In this document: one piece after another, positions 63,796-64,000 of the stretch | How the letters are laid out: every line of letters begins with the position of its first letter | Position numbering within the stretch: the first letter of the stretch is position 1 | From: JACVRM01 sp963809765 | Lineage (GTDB): Bacteria; Actinomycetota; Thermoleophilia; Gaiellales; Gaiellaceae | NCBI GenBank assembly: GCA_963809765.1 | Contig: CAWEKT010000001.1 | Location: forward strand, 1 to 64,000 | Direction of reading: 5' to 3' | Length of the DNA stretch: 64,000 bases | Notes under the pieces: model-generated | What the model saw: the letters and a program-made list of their open reading frames with translations, nothing else | What the model was told of the DNA's origin: nothing | The model's database searches: none | Position numbers and translations under genes: made by a program

Positions 63796-64000
63796 TCAGC
63801 GACCGTCGGCCGGCAGCGGGTCCCCGACGTGCGGTGCCGAGGCCCCGAGCTCGGCAGCAGGCGTCACGTCCTCGATCGGCTCCGGCATCTCGCGCAGGTG
63901 CCGCTGCGGGGAGAAGATGATCCAGAGGACGGACAGCCCGCCGCCGACGGCGGCGACGACGATCGTCTCGCGCAGGCCGACCCACGTCGCCAGCGCACCG
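63796..64000 (-). CDS. C-terminal end of a membrane transporter (MFS-like), partial
   Basis: The last 67 residues of a gene that continues beyond the window. A hydrophobic helix (GLRETIVVAAVGGGLSVLWIIF) is followed by a charged turn (SPQRHLREMPEPIED) and a polar tail ending VGDPLPADGR. A terminal helix with this charged end is common in MFS permeases, but the assignment is weak with so little sequence. Confidence 0.5.
   Translation of the reverse strand, partial: GALATWVGLRETIVVAAVGGGLSVLWIIFSPQRHLREMPEPIEDVTPAAELGASAPHVGDPLPADGR

Overview
The window reads as chromosomal DNA of a very GC-rich actinobacterium, most likely class Thermoleophilia (Gaiellales or Solirubrobacterales). This placement is inferred from about 70% GC, many GTG/TTG starts, very short leaders, chains of genes joined by GTGA/ATGA overlaps, and the gene families present: Ku, FolE2-type GTP cyclohydrolase, ThyX, the VKOR/DsbA pair and a VWA-TadB fusion in a Tad pilus operon. 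No rRNA, tRNA, CRISPR array, insertion sequence or phage gene was found.

Layout. 0-13 kb: a squalene-cyclase-like helical protein, a RibD/DHFR-like reductase, a PadR-controlled ABC exporter, a HAD phosphatase, a divergent HxlR regulator and DHA2-type MFS pump with a clear operator, a stand-alone receiver protein, an aminotransferase, two cyclic-nucleotide-binding-domain proteins and a NirK-like copper protein. 13-25 kb: a CtpE-like P-type ATPase, a tightly coupled mau-like redox operon (MauE-MauD fusion, Tat-exported MauA-like Cys-rich protein, CcdA-propeller fusion, TolB-like propeller), a convergent DsbA-VKOR pair, an SMP-30-like protein and aconitase. 25-34 kb: small membrane proteins, a 1338-residue cyclase-STAND-WD40 protein, a thioredoxin, Ku and two broken secreted/membrane proteins. 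34-40 kb: a long coiled-coil protein, a CAP/fibronectin secreted protein, a DUF4091 protein, a GA-rich microsatellite and a GNAT enzyme. 40-48.4 kb: a complete Tad/Flp pilus operon on the minus strand (flp, tadE, tadG, cpaB, cpaE, cpaF, VWA-tadB, tadC, small orf). 48.7-54.2 kb: an M15-type zinc peptidase, DUF192 and a MacB-like ABC transporter. 54-64 kb: DUF72, ThyX, an ECF sigma/anti-sigma pair, an SDR, a degenerate cupredoxin, Fe/Mn SOD, FolE2, a soluble kinase fragment, KhtU/KhtT K+/H+ antiporter, Fpg, and the end of an MFS gene.

Functional threads: extracytoplasmic thiol and disulfide chemistry (mau-like operon, VKOR, DsbA, thioredoxin), oxidative and DNA damage (SOD, Ku, Fpg), folate and thymidylate (FolE2, ThyX), surface structures (Tad pilus, M15 peptidase, CAP protein) and second-messenger sensing (cyclase, cNMP-binding domains, possibly c-di-AMP through KhtT).

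Two cautions. Many genes that must be functional, aconitase and CpaF above all, carry several single-base frameshifts, clustered in blocks. This looks more like uncorrected sequencing indels than gene decay, so frameshifted genes are annotated over their full span. The least expected signal is a pair of matching intergenic elements (about 19776-19968 and 62718-62887), each with a promoter-like motif and conserved hairpins and each lying between convergent genes. They are candidates for an undescribed small RNA family.
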